A DNA stretch of 64,000 bases from Neisseriaceae bacterium (GTDB lineage Bacteria > Pseudomonadota > Gammaproteobacteria > Burkholderiales > UBA11063), in the NCBI GenBank assembly GCA_003963245.1, contig RXJX01000007.1:83137-147136 (forward strand). Reading direction: 5' to 3'. The position numbers and the translations under genes are program-made. Numbering within the stretch: the first letter of the stretch is position 1; every line of letters begins with the position of its first letter. Shown here one piece after another: positions 17,175 through 25,939 of this stretch. The notes under the pieces are model-generated. The model worked only from the letters and a program-made list of their open reading frames with translations. It searched no databases and was not told where the DNA came from.

Positions 17175-18071
17175 ATGACTAAAGGCATTAATCCGGAAAT
17201 TAATGAGCTTTTGGCGATGCGCTATTGCGCAGCCGAATTGCAGCTCTTTAATCCTAATAAAGTTAATTCGGTAACTAATGGTATCAATGCTTCGCATGCC
17301 CGTGGACGGGGGATGGACTTTGACGAAGTACGGCGTTATCAGGCGGGAGATGATATTCGCTTGATTCATTGGCCGCTGACTGCGAGATCTGGTAAAGCTT
17401 ATACCAAAGTTTATCATGAAGAACGTGAACGCTCAGTTTATCTATTGATTGATCAATCCTCTTCAATGCGCTTTGCGACTAGAGTTGCCTTTAAAAGCGT
17501 GATTGCAGCACGAGTTGCCGCTTTATTAGGTTGGGCAGCATTGGCACAACATCAACAAGTTGGTGGAGTCGTTTTTGATGAGCAGGGAGCGGAATATATC
17601 AAACCGCGGCGTAGTCGTCAGTCTTTATTAGACGTTTTTAATCTTTTGACTTACCCGCGGAGAAATCGTCAGCAGGGCGGCTTGGCAAATTCTTTGCAGT
17701 TCATTTTACGCCAAATTCAATCAGGTAGCACGGTAATTGTCTTGAGTGATTTTTGTAGTTTAGATAATGATGCAGAACAATATTTGCGCCTGATTGCTCA
17801 TAAATGTGAGTTGATTAATTTGTTGGTCTATGATCCGCTTGAGGCTAGTTTGCCTGATCGGGGAATATTTAGCTTTACTGATGATGGTAGTGCGCGTTTG
17901 GAGATTGGTGATACTTTGCAAATTAAAGAACGTTATGCACAACCTTTTGCTAAACGAGTAGATCATTTGCGTAATTTATCACGACAAAATCGGATGCAAT
18001 TTATGACACTGGCAACTAATGATGACTTGGCAGCAGTATTAAAAGCTGGAGTAAACAGAAGTGGAAAATAA
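17175..18071 (+). CDS. DUF58 domain protein of the MoxR/Bat operon
   Basis: A 298-residue soluble protein with the DUF58 core: GRGMDFDEVRRYQAGDDIRLIHWPLTARSGK, where the RxYxxGDDxRxIxW pattern is diagnostic. A degenerate VWA-like strand YLLIDQSSSMRF with a DxSxS metal site follows. It is believed to be a MoxR client or partner. The stop overlaps the next gene by 11 bases. It begins 59 bases after moxR. Confidence 0.85.
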   Translation: MTKGINPEINELLAMRYCAAELQLFNPNKVNSVTNGINASHARGRGMDFDEVRRYQAGDDIRLIHWPLTARSGKAYTKVYHEERERSVYLLIDQSSSMRFATRVAFKSVIAARVAALLGWAALAQHQQVGGVVFDEQGAEYIKPRRSRQSLLDVFNLLTYPRRNRQQGGLANSLQFILRQIQSGSTVIVLSDFCSLDNDAEQYLRLIAHKCELINLLVYDPLEASLPDRGIFSFTDDGSARLEIGDTLQIKERYAQPFAKRVDHLRNLSRQNRMQFMTLATNDDLAAVLKAGVNRSGK

Positions 18072-18537
18072 TAGTTTAGCAGATTTAAAAGACATCCATC
18101 TGCCAGCACCCGTATCAATATTTCCTCTCGCACCGGGATGGTATATTGTCTTGGCAGTCTTGCTTGTGATTATAATTTTGTTTATTTTATGGCAAATGCG
18201 TCGGGCAAGTAAGCAGTATAAATTGAAGCAGGTTTTGGCTTTGCTGGCACAGATTGAAGCGAAAGCAGAATCTTCGGATGCTGAGCAACGAGAAGAAGTT
18301 CTTCCTGAAATTTCAATCTTATTGAAACGAGTAGCGCGCGAGAAATTTAGCGAGTTGCATCCTCAAAATTTATTTGGTGAAAAATGGTTGCAATTTCTCG
18401 ATCGCAGCGGCAAAACAACTGAATTTACCAGTGGTGCTGGACGAATTTTACTTGATGTTTATAAACGGCAATCTTTGGAGAGTCCACAAGAACTTTTGGG
18501 TGTAGTTAAAAATTGGTTAAGGACAGTAATATTATGA
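18061..18537 (+). CDS. DUF4381 membrane protein of the Bat operon
   Basis: A 158-residue protein with one transmembrane segment (about residues 23-45). The family-typical opening DIHLPAPVSIFPLAPGWYIV and a cytoplasmic helical region with LLKRVAREKFS and LFGEKWLQFLDRSGK match DUF4381. It starts with GTG inside the end of the DUF58 gene and ends with an ATGA overlap into the first VWA gene, so the operon is translationally coupled. It probably tethers the VWA proteins or DUF58 to the membrane. Confidence 0.82.
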   Translation: MENNSLADLKDIHLPAPVSIFPLAPGWYIVLAVLLVIIILFILWQMRRASKQYKLKQVLALLAQIEAKAESSDAEQREEVLPEISILLKRVAREKFSELHPQNLFGEKWLQFLDRSGKTTEFTSGAGRILLDVYKRQSLESPQELLGVVKNWLRTVIL

Positions 18538-19526
18538 TTCAAGTTACTTATCCATGGATTTTTCTGGCAATATTTTTGCCTTTTATCGTACGTTACTTTT
18601 TTCCTGCAGTAAAAAATGAGCAGTCTTCGGCACTAAAAGTTCCTTTTTTTAGTCAACTGCAGCAAACTTTTGCTCACGGTGATAGCTCTGGGAAACCTAA
18701 AGGGCTATCTTCATTAAAATACCTTGCGTTACTGATCTGGATGTTAATGGTTGTTTCTGGTGCGGGAGTGCAGTGGCTGGGTAAACCGTTGACTCTTCCG
18801 CAAAGTGGACGTGATTTATTGATGGCAATTGATTTATCTGGCAGTATGCAAACTCCAGATATGCAAACCAGTAGCGGTCAAGAAACGCGGATTGACGTTG
18901 TAAAAAGGGTTGCTAATCAGTTTATCAACGGACGCACAGGTGATCGTTTAGGTTTGATTTTATTTGGTTCGCGACCATATTTGCAAACACCGTTGACTTT
19001 TGATCGCAAGACTGTCGGGCAAATGTTAAATGATGCAACTTTGGGAATTGCTGGACCACAAACGGCAATTGGTGATGCGATTGGTTTATCAGTTAAGCAA
19101 TTTCTTAATTATCCTGGTGATAGCAAAGCTCTGATATTACTCACTGATGGTGGAAATAATGCTGGCGTAATGCAGCCTTTGGCTGCAGCTAAACTTGCGG
19201 CACAAGAGCACATTAAAATTTATACGATAGGGCTTGGTGCCAGTCAGATGGCGATACCGGGAATATTTGGTACTCAAATTGTTAACCCTTCCAGCGATTT
19301 GGATATTGATAGCTTAAAACAAATTGCTCAAATTACCGGCGGTGAATTTTTTCGTGCAGAAGATGGCGCAGCTCTATCCGATATTTATGCGCGGATTAAC
19401 CAGCTTGAACCAGTTAAATCGGATGCAATTACCATTCGTCCGGTAACTCCACTTTATCCGTGGACACTTGGAGTGGCATTGGGGCTAAGTTTTTTATTAA
19501 TAGTTATTCGGTTGTGGAGAAAATAA
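18534..19526 (+). CDS. batA: BatA-like VWA-domain membrane protein
   Basis: A 330-residue inner-membrane protein: an N-terminal membrane segment, a second at about residues 60-77, then a von Willebrand A domain with an intact MIDAS (AIDLSGSMQTPD), and a C-terminal membrane segment (GVALGLSFLLIVI). The ATG at 18534 overlaps the preceding stop (ATGA), which is why I prefer it over upstream GTG 18513. In Bat operons of other bacteria this protein interacts with the paralogue encoded next and is linked to oxidative or envelope stress. Confidence 0.85.
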   Translation: MIQVTYPWIFLAIFLPFIVRYFFPAVKNEQSSALKVPFFSQLQQTFAHGDSSGKPKGLSSLKYLALLIWMLMVVSGAGVQWLGKPLTLPQSGRDLLMAIDLSGSMQTPDMQTSSGQETRIDVVKRVANQFINGRTGDRLGLILFGSRPYLQTPLTFDRKTVGQMLNDATLGIAGPQTAIGDAIGLSVKQFLNYPGDSKALILLTDGGNNAGVMQPLAAAKLAAQEHIKIYTIGLGASQMAIPGIFGTQIVNPSSDLDIDSLKQIAQITGGEFFRAEDGAALSDIYARINQLEPVKSDAITIRPVTPLYPWTLGVALGLSFLLIVIRLWRK

Positions 19527-19527
19527 A

Positions 19528-20535
19528 ATGTTAGGGTCATTTCATTTTATACGTCCATGGTGGTGGTTGGCACTAATTCCAGCGCTCTTGATTGTTATTT
19601 TATGGTATAAAAAATCTCATGCAAGTAATAATAATTGGAAAGAATACTGCGATCCACATTTACTTGAGCATATTTTAGTCGGTACGCCTTCTGCTCGTTC
19701 AAATTGGTTGCTTGCGCTATTTGCATTAGTTTGGCTTTTTATGGTATTTGCACTAAGTGGTCCCAGCTGGTCACGTTATGCTGCACCTGTTTATCAAAAA
19801 AATATTGCTCGGGTTATTGTCCTAGATGTTTCACAATCAATGAATGCTACCGATATTACACCTTCGCGTATGCAACGGGCTAAATATAAGGTTCTTGATT
19901 TGCTGCATGCAATCAAAGAAGGGCAGACCGGAATGGTGGTTTTTTCAAGCAGTGCATTCGTCGTCTCTCCACTAACTGCAGATAGCAATACTATCGCTTC
20001 AATGGTACCAGTGCTTGATTCAAATATTGTGCCAGTGCAAGGTTCGGATATTGCAGCGGGACTAGCTAAGGCTGGCGAGCTATTTAAACAATCAGGTTCA
20101 ACCCGTGGTGAAATTATCTTGATTACTGACAGTTCTCCATCTGCGAGTGCATTGACTGAGGCTACTAATTTGGCAAAACAAGGGTTTGTGACTTCTGTTT
20201 TGGCAATTGGAACCAAAGAAGGAACACCTGCGAGAGACAATAATGGTAATTTTGCAACTGATGCTAATGGTAATATTAGTTTAGCTCACCTCGATAGCAG
20301 TGGTTTAGAAAAGCTGGCACAAGCAGGAAACGGTGAATACGTAGGGTTTACAGGAGATAATTCAGATGTTGATGGCTTGCTGAAAGCTGCTACTTTGAAT
20401 GATCTTGATGCTAAAGCTTCTGCTGAGTCGCAAACTGAAAGTTTATGGCAGGATCGTGGCGATTATTTGATTTGGGTAGCATTAATTTTAGTTGCATTCT
20501 TAGCTCGTAGAGGTTGGTTGGAGAAAATATGTTAG
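19528..20535 (+). CDS. batB: BatB-like VWA-domain membrane protein
   Basis: A 335-residue paralogue of the previous gene: two N-terminal hydrophobic segments (opening FIRPWWWLALIPALLIVILW), VWA domain with MIDAS motif VLDVSQSMNATD, and a C-terminal membrane helix (YLIWVALILVAFLA). It starts one base after the preceding stop. The end overlaps the start of the TPR gene. The VWA domain probably faces the periplasm. Confidence 0.85.
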   Translation: MLGSFHFIRPWWWLALIPALLIVILWYKKSHASNNNWKEYCDPHLLEHILVGTPSARSNWLLALFALVWLFMVFALSGPSWSRYAAPVYQKNIARVIVLDVSQSMNATDITPSRMQRAKYKVLDLLHAIKEGQTGMVVFSSSAFVVSPLTADSNTIASMVPVLDSNIVPVQGSDIAAGLAKAGELFKQSGSTRGEIILITDSSPSASALTEATNLAKQGFVTSVLAIGTKEGTPARDNNGNFATDANGNISLAHLDSSGLEKLAQAGNGEYVGFTGDNSDVDGLLKAATLNDLDAKASAESQTESLWQDRGDYLIWVALILVAFLARRGWLEKIC

Positions 20536-21340
20536 GGTCAAAATTAATACCGCAGCGTATGGCGCTTCGCGGAATTGGTGTAGTGCTTAGCTTGATGTTG
20601 TCCAATTCTGCTTTTGCCTTCAGTTTTCAAGATTTATGGTTTAATCAGAATCAACAAGCAGCAAGGTTATTAGATCAGCAAAAGAATAGTGAAGCAGCAG
20701 CAAAATTTAGTGATAATCATTGGAAGGGTGTTGCTTACTATCGCGATAAAAAATATGATCAAGCTTTGGAAGTGTTTAAGCAGGATAAAACTGCTAATGG
20801 TTGGTACAATCAAGGTAATACTTTAGCGCAAATGCAAAAATATCAGGAAGCCATTGATGCTTATACCAAAGCGCTGGAATTACAAAAAAATTTTCCAGAT
20901 GCTCTGCATAATCGCGAATTGGTTAAAAAATTGAAGCAACAGCAAGAGCAACAAAATAAACAAGATCAGAAAGATCAGAAAGATCAGAAAGATCAGAAAG
21001 ATCAGAAAGATCAGAAAGATCAGAAAGATCAGAAAGATCAGAAAGATCAGAAAGAAAAAAAAACAGCCCTGAAAATCCAGATAAGAAAGATAATCCGGCA
21101 GATAAGGCTAAACAAGATCAAAATCAGCAGCAGGCTCAGCAAAATCAAGCCAAGCCAACTCCAACTCCGGGAGCTACGCCAACGCCAGCTGCAGCTAATA
21201 ACATGAATAATAATCCGCAAAATTATCAGGATCAGGAGCTACGGGCCGCGTTATCACAAATTCCAGATGATCCGGGTGGGCTTTTAAGAAATAAATTTTT
21301 ACGTGATTATCAAAATGAACAGCAGCAGGGTGGAAACTAA
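20529..21340 (+). CDS. batC: BatC-like TPR protein, reading frame broken at an A9 run
   Basis: The protein opens with a signal or membrane sequence (about residues 10-30) and TPR repeats (YYRDKKYDQALEVF, GWYNQGNTLAQMQKYQEAIDAYTKALEL). It then has ten DQK tripeptides encoded by perfect 9-bp repeats. Just after them is a run of nine A (21055-21063). In frame, translation ends at 21206 with a basic, unrelated tail. In the -1 frame the sequence continues as NSPENPDKKDNPADK and so on to QIPDDPGGLLRNKFLRDYQNEQQQGGN, the conserved BatC C-terminus, and stops at 21340 where batD begins (TAATG). The true product therefore needs a shift at the A-run: slippage, a real mutation or a sequence error. Confidence 0.75.
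20964..21053 (+). repeat. Ten perfect tandem copies of the 9-bp unit GATCAGAAA
   Basis: 90 bases of exact GATCAGAAA repeats inside the BatC-like gene, each coding for Asp-Gln-Lys. The unit is a multiple of three, so copy-number change alters linker length without breaking the frame. Each copy contains a GATC site. The repeat directly precedes the A9 run. Confidence 0.97.
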
Positions 21341-23076
21341 TGAATAGAAAAGTATTAAGTTTTATTGTTGGCTCATTAATGATGGTGCATTCAGCATATG
21401 CACAGGTAGAAGCCAGTGTTGATCATGCTAATCTTGCACTTGGTCAAAGTCTTACACTAACTATCGTGCTCCCTGACTCAGGTGATAAACCTGATCTGAG
21501 TCCTTTAAATGCTAATTTTGAAATTTATGGAACCAGTAGTAGCAGTCAGATGAGCATTATTAATGGTAAGACTAGCTCGCAATCTTCTTATCAAGTTACT
21601 TTAATGCCTAAAAATCCTGGCAAACAAGTTATTCCTGCTTTAAAAGTAGGTAATGATACGACTGCCGCGATTGCAATTGAGGTTACACAAGGTAGTGCAG
21701 CTTCGGGTAAATCAGCAGCTGGTTCGCACCGAGAATTGTTTGCTGATGTGAGTAGTTTTAAACAATCGACATATGTTGGTGTGCCAGTTGTAGTTAGCTT
21801 AAAACTTTATATTGCTGTTTCTGTTGCTAATTTGAATTTGGAACAGTTTGATATTCCTAATGCTAAAATTCAACAACAAGGTAAATCAATTCAATATCAA
21901 GATACTCAAGGTAATACCAATTATCAGGTTATTGAGCAGAAATTTTTGGTTACGCCAACTGCGGCAGGGGATATAACGATTCCTACACTAAGGATTCGCG
22001 GAGTACGCGCTGGGCAGAATCAAAGACAAGGTGGCTTTTTTGGGATGATGGATCAGCAGCCATTTGTAATTAGCTCTAAACCATTAACGATAAAAGTCAA
22101 AGCTGTTCCGGCTGGGGTAAATCCGATGACTTGGCTGCCAGCTAATTCACTCAATGTCAGCGAAAGTTGGTCACAAGATTCACGTCAAGTCAAAGTTGGT
22201 GAGGCAATTACCCGTACCGTTACCATAAACACAGATGGAGTCATGGCAAGCTCTTTGCCTGAACTGGAGTTCAGTAAGCCGCAAGGTGTTAACGCATATC
22301 CGGATAAGGCGAATAGCTCAGATGTAGTTGTTGGTGGTAAATTACGTGCACATAAAACTTTTAAAATTGCATATGTACCTACTCAAGCAGGAAAAATTGA
22401 GTTTCCGGCAACTAAAGTTGAATGGTGGGATTTAAAATCAGATACTATGCAGCATGTACAAATTCCGGCAACTTCATTTGAGGTAATCAGCGATGGTAAA
22501 ACTACGGCAAGCGCTGTAGTAGCTAATGTGCTTGGCGATGGCAATAAGATTGCAGCAAGTGAAAGTACTACCAAGACCAAAGAAAACAATCCTCCGAAAA
22601 GTATTTGGTTTTACATTGCGCTGGCAATTGGTGCTCTGTGGTTAATTAGTATTTTGGCATTTGCTATCTGGTGGCACTCGCGCAAAAAATCTAAGCAGAC
22701 AAATAAAAGTACTGCTGTAGGCGAAGCTAAAGTAGTTAAATCTGTATCAATTGAAACAGTCACTACTGAAAAAGAAGCGTTGAATGCCTTTATTGCCGCC
22801 TGTAAAAATCAGGATATCCAAGCAATGAATAAAGCTTTATTACGCTTTGCTTCATTACACTATAATCGTCCGGTTTATAGTGTGTCAGATATTAAAGATT
22901 TGAATGCTGGTAATGCAAAATTAGCTGATTTAATTGAACAATTTAATCTTGCTTTATACCGTGATGCCTCGTTTAGTCATTTTGGTGAATTTGCAGCCGA
23001 AATTTCAGCGCTGATGTCAAAGAAAAAAACGGTCAAAGCCAAAGATAAGTCATTAGATGAGTTCTATCCGCGCTAA
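21340..23076 (+). CDS. batD: BatD (BatD-like protein of the MoxR/Bat operon)
   Basis: A 578-residue protein with a Sec signal peptide (cleavage after about AYA, residue 21), a large periplasmic region of immunoglobulin-like beta domains and one membrane helix near residues 423-446. A cytoplasmic C-terminal tail with a helical domain follows. The opening VEASVDHANLALGQSLTLTI and SVRGVRA/PITIKV-type strands are characteristic of BatD. It starts in the TAATG overlap with the BatC-like gene and is the last gene of the operon. It probably links the VWA proteins to periplasmic targets. Confidence 0.87.
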   Translation: MNRKVLSFIVGSLMMVHSAYAQVEASVDHANLALGQSLTLTIVLPDSGDKPDLSPLNANFEIYGTSSSSQMSIINGKTSSQSSYQVTLMPKNPGKQVIPALKVGNDTTAAIAIEVTQGSAASGKSAAGSHRELFADVSSFKQSTYVGVPVVVSLKLYIAVSVANLNLEQFDIPNAKIQQQGKSIQYQDTQGNTNYQVIEQKFLVTPTAAGDITIPTLRIRGVRAGQNQRQGGFFGMMDQQPFVISSKPLTIKVKAVPAGVNPMTWLPANSLNVSESWSQDSRQVKVGEAITRTVTINTDGVMASSLPELEFSKPQGVNAYPDKANSSDVVVGGKLRAHKTFKIAYVPTQAGKIEFPATKVEWWDLKSDTMQHVQIPATSFEVISDGKTTASAVVANVLGDGNKIAASESTTKTKENNPPKSIWFYIALAIGALWLISILAFAIWWHSRKKSKQTNKSTAVGEAKVVKSVSIETVTTEKEALNAFIAACKNQDIQAMNKALLRFASLHYNRPVYSVSDIKDLNAGNAKLADLIEQFNLALYRDASFSHFGEFAAEISALMSKKKTVKAKDKSLDEFYPR

Positions 23077-23163
23077 ATTTGCTTTTCAAAAATAAGTTTG
23101 CTGTCACTTTGTAGTATTTCTTGTGGCAGCAAATTAAAAATCTAAAAAAATCTAAAAAAATTA

Positions 23164-23191
23164 CTTGAAATATCCAATATCAACCTTATCT
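23164..23191 (+). promoter_or_regulatory. Sigma32-like heat-shock promoter of dnaK
   Basis: CTTGAAA (23164-23170) is a perfect heat-shock -35. After 13 bases comes CCTTATCT (23184-23191), close to the CCCCATNT -10 consensus. It lies about 110 bases before the dnaK start. Confidence 0.6.
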
Positions 23192-23298
23192 GCTAACTAA
23201 CAAAGAATTTATGCCACATACTAATCTGGTATTGATTGGTAGAATGAGATAAAAATCTCTTTTTTATGCGGCAAATCCAAATTTAAAAAGGAAATAAT

Positions 23299-25227
23299 AT
23301 GGGTAAAATTATCGGGATTGATTTAGGTACTACTAATTCATGTGTGGCTGTAATTGAAAATGGACAACCAAAAGTTATTGAAAATGCAGAAGGTGCGCGT
23401 ACAACTCCTTCAATTATCGCTTACACTGATGGTGAAACTTTAGTTGGTGCACCAGCAAAACGCCAAGCGGTTACTAATCCTAAAAATACAATTTATGCTT
23501 CAAAACGTTTGATTGGTCGTAGATTTGAAGAAAAAGAAGTACAAAAAGACATTAGCTTAATGCCTTTTGAAATTATTAAAGCTTCAAACGGTGATGCGTG
23601 GATTAAAGTTAATGATAAAGAATTAGCTCCACCGCAAATTTCTGCTGAAATTTTGAAAAAAATGAAAAAAACAGCTGAAGATTATTTGGGTGAAGCTGTT
23701 ACTGAAGCGGTTATTACTGTACCTGCGTACTTCAATGATAGCCAACGTCAGGCAACTAAAGATGCTGGGCGGATTGCTGGTCTTGATGTTAAACGGATTA
23801 TCAATGAGCCAACAGCAGCTGCCTTAGCATTTGGTTTGGCTAAAAAAGAAGGTAAAGATCGCAAGATTGCTGTTTATGATTTGGGTGGTGGTACATTTGA
23901 CGTTTCAATTATTGAAATTGCTGATGTTGATGGTGAAAGTCAATTTGAAGTATTGTCAACTAATGGTGATACCTTCCTTGGTGGTGAAGATTTTGATCAA
24001 CGTCTAATTGAGCACATTGTATCTGAGTTCCAAAAAGAGCAAGGTATCGATCTTAAAAAAGACGTTATGGCATTACAACGCTTGAAAGAAGCAGCAGAAA
24101 AAGCTAAGATTGAATTGTCTTCAAGTGCACAAACTGAAATTAATTTACCATATGTGACTATGGATGCAACTGGTCCTAAACATTTGGTGATGAAAGTTAC
24201 TCGTGCTAAATTTGAATCATTGGTTGATGATTTAGTTAATGCTACTATTGAGCCGTGCCGTGTAGCATTAAAAGATGCTGGTTTATCTGCGTCTGATATT
24301 GATGATGTTATTTTGGTTGGTGGTCAAACTCGTATGCCACGTGTGCAAGACAAAGTGAAAGAATTCTTTGGTAAAGAGCCACGTAAAGATGTGAATCCGG
24401 ATGAAGCGGTTGCAGTTGGTGCAGCGATTCAAGGTTCAGTATTGGCTGGAGATCGTAAAGATGTCTTGTTACTGGATGTAACTCCATTATCACTTGGTAT
24501 CGAAACTATGGGTAATGTGATGACTAAACTAATCAATAAAAATACAACGATCCCTACTAAAGCATCACAAGTATTCTCAACTGCAGCAGACAATCAACCT
24601 GAAGTTACGATTCACGTGTTGCAAGGTGAACGTCAAGTTGTGACTGGTAATAAATCATTGGGTCAATTTAACCTTGGTGGTATTGCGCCGGCACCGCGTG
24701 GAACTCCGCAAATTGAAGTAACTTTTGATATTGATGCGAATGGTATTTTGCACGTATCAGCTAAAGATAAAGCAACTGGTAAAGAAAATAAAATCACTAT
24801 TCAAGCTAGCTCTGGTTTATCTGAAGAAGAAATTCAAAAAATGGTTCAGGATGCTGAGGCCCACGCTGAAGAAGATAAAAAAGCTGCAGAATTGGTGCAA
24901 GCACGTAACCATGCTGATGGTATGATTCATACTGTGAAAAAATCGTTAGCTGACTATGGTGATAAGATTGATGCTGCTGAAAAAGAAAAAATTGAAGCGG
25001 CAATCAAAGCAGTTGAAGAAGCTGTTCAAGGTGATGATAAAGAACTTATCGAAGCTAAGACTCAGGAATTAATGACTGCTTCACAAAAAATCGGTGAAAT
25101 GATGTATGCTGATCAACAAGCTGGTGCTGGCGCAGCAGGTGCCGCTGGAGCTGAACAAGCTTCTGGTTCTGCGCCAAAAGACGATGTGATTGATGCGGAA
25201 TACACTGAAGTTAATGACAAAAAATAA
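23299..25227 (+). CDS. dnaK: Molecular chaperone DnaK (Hsp70)
   Basis: A 642-residue Hsp70 of full length. The ATPase domain carries [41 protein letters not shown] and [14 protein letters not shown]. It is followed by the [10 protein letters not shown] linker end and substrate-binding domain, and a C-terminal lid ending in an Ala/Gly-rich stretch and [11 protein letters not shown]. It folds nascent and stress-damaged proteins with DnaJ and GrpE. Neither partner gene is adjacent, so dnaK is alone here with its own sigma32-like promoter and terminator. The GGAAATAAT site precedes ATG. Confidence 0.98.
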   Translation: MGKIIGIDLGTTNSCVAVIENGQPKVIENAEGARTTPSIIAYTDGETLVGAPAKRQAVTNPKNTIYASKRLIGRRFEEKEVQKDISLMPFEIIKASNGDAWIKVNDKELAPPQISAEILKKMKKTAEDYLGEAVTEAVITVPAYFNDSQRQATKDAGRIAGLDVKRIINEPTAAALAFGLAKKEGKDRKIAVYDLGGGTFDVSIIEIADVDGESQFEVLSTNGDTFLGGEDFDQRLIEHIVSEFQKEQGIDLKKDVMALQRLKEAAEKAKIELSSSAQTEINLPYVTMDATGPKHLVMKVTRAKFESLVDDLVNATIEPCRVALKDAGLSASDIDDVILVGGQTRMPRVQDKVKEFFGKEPRKDVNPDEAVAVGAAIQGSVLAGDRKDVLLLDVTPLSLGIETMGNVMTKLINKNTTIPTKASQVFSTAADNQPEVTIHVLQGERQVVTGNKSLGQFNLGGIAPAPRGTPQIEVTFDIDANGILHVSAKDKATGKENKITIQASSGLSEEEIQKMVQDAEAHAEEDKKAAELVQARNHADGMIHTVKKSLADYGDKIDAAEKEKIEAAIKAVEEAVQGDDKELIEAKTQELMTASQKIGEMMYADQQAGAGAAGAAGAEQASGSAPKDDVIDAEYTEVNDKK

Positions 25228-25245
25228 TCATTAACTGGTTATGTT

Positions 25246-25280
25246 AAAAACGGTTGAAGAAAAATCTTCAACCGTTTTTT
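25246..25280 (+). terminator. Strong terminator after dnaK
   Basis: Perfect 15-bp stem (25246-25260 with 25265-25279), 4-base loop and a T6 run. Confidence 0.95.
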
Positions 25281-25424
25281 ATTGTAATCGGTGAGTACAT
25301 TATTCTTAAATGTGATAAAATAATAAAACTCATTAATTATCTTTGTAGATAGAAAACAGTAGGTGATAAAAAGAATAAAATAGCATTTAGGATTGTAAGT
25401 TAAAAATGGGAGCATTATTGTAAT

Positions 25425-25757
25425 ATGAGTGAATTATTTTCTGGAATATGTGGTGGTATTGTTGTTTTTATTCTAACTATTTTTTGGGATATTTGGAAGG
25501 GAAAGCATGAATCTCGATTATACCAAATAAAACTTAAAAATGATATATATGTAAGAATATTCGAAATGTTTCAACTACCGATTGAAAAATTTTCTCAAGG
25601 TTCGCCAGAACAAATTTCTTGGTATTTAGAAATGGAAAAATTACATTTACGACTAGCTGTTCTTGGTGAGAAAGTATTTATTCTTGAGTATCTAAAATAT
25701 TTTTCACCAGATCATGATTCAGAAAGTTCAAAATTTGATGCTATCAATAAATTATGA
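25425..25757 (+). CDS. Small hypothetical membrane-anchored protein
   Basis: An unrecognised 110-residue protein with an N-terminal transmembrane helix (about residues 5-23, GICGGIVVFILTIFWDIW). A mostly helical, charged cytoplasmic part follows. No convincing ribosome binding site is present. It lies alone between the dnaK terminator and the convergent gspF gene. The composition is AT-rich like the accessory genes. It may be a real orphan gene. Confidence 0.4.
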   Translation: MSELFSGICGGIVVFILTIFWDIWKGKHESRLYQIKLKNDIYVRIFEMFQLPIEKFSQGSPEQISWYLEMEKLHLRLAVLGEKVFILEYLKYFSPDHDSESSKFDAINKL

Positions 25758-25890
25758 GAGTACTATGGAAATGAGAGGCTGAGTCGCTCCGAGTATAGCA
25801 AAATCCTAAACATAAATTGACAGTTGGAACCGATTTATTAGCTGGTAAAATATTTTGTTAAACGAAGCATTTTATGCAAGTAAGTAGTAA

Positions 25891-25912
25891 TGCCACACAA
25901 ATCTGTGTGGCA
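25891..25912 (-). terminator. Hairpin between the small orphan gene and gspF
   Basis: Perfect 9-bp stem TGCCACACA (25891-25899) / TGTGTGGCA (25904-25912) with a 4-base loop, just downstream of the gspF stop on the minus strand. On the plus strand it is followed by an interrupted T-tract, so it may act in both directions. Confidence 0.6.
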
Positions 25913-25939
25913 ACTTAATTTTTGATGATAAAGTTATTT

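Noticed and set aside
20964..21053. CRISPR-like repeat array
   Set aside because: Units are 9 bp without spacers and lie in a coding frame; this is a protein-coding tandem repeat.
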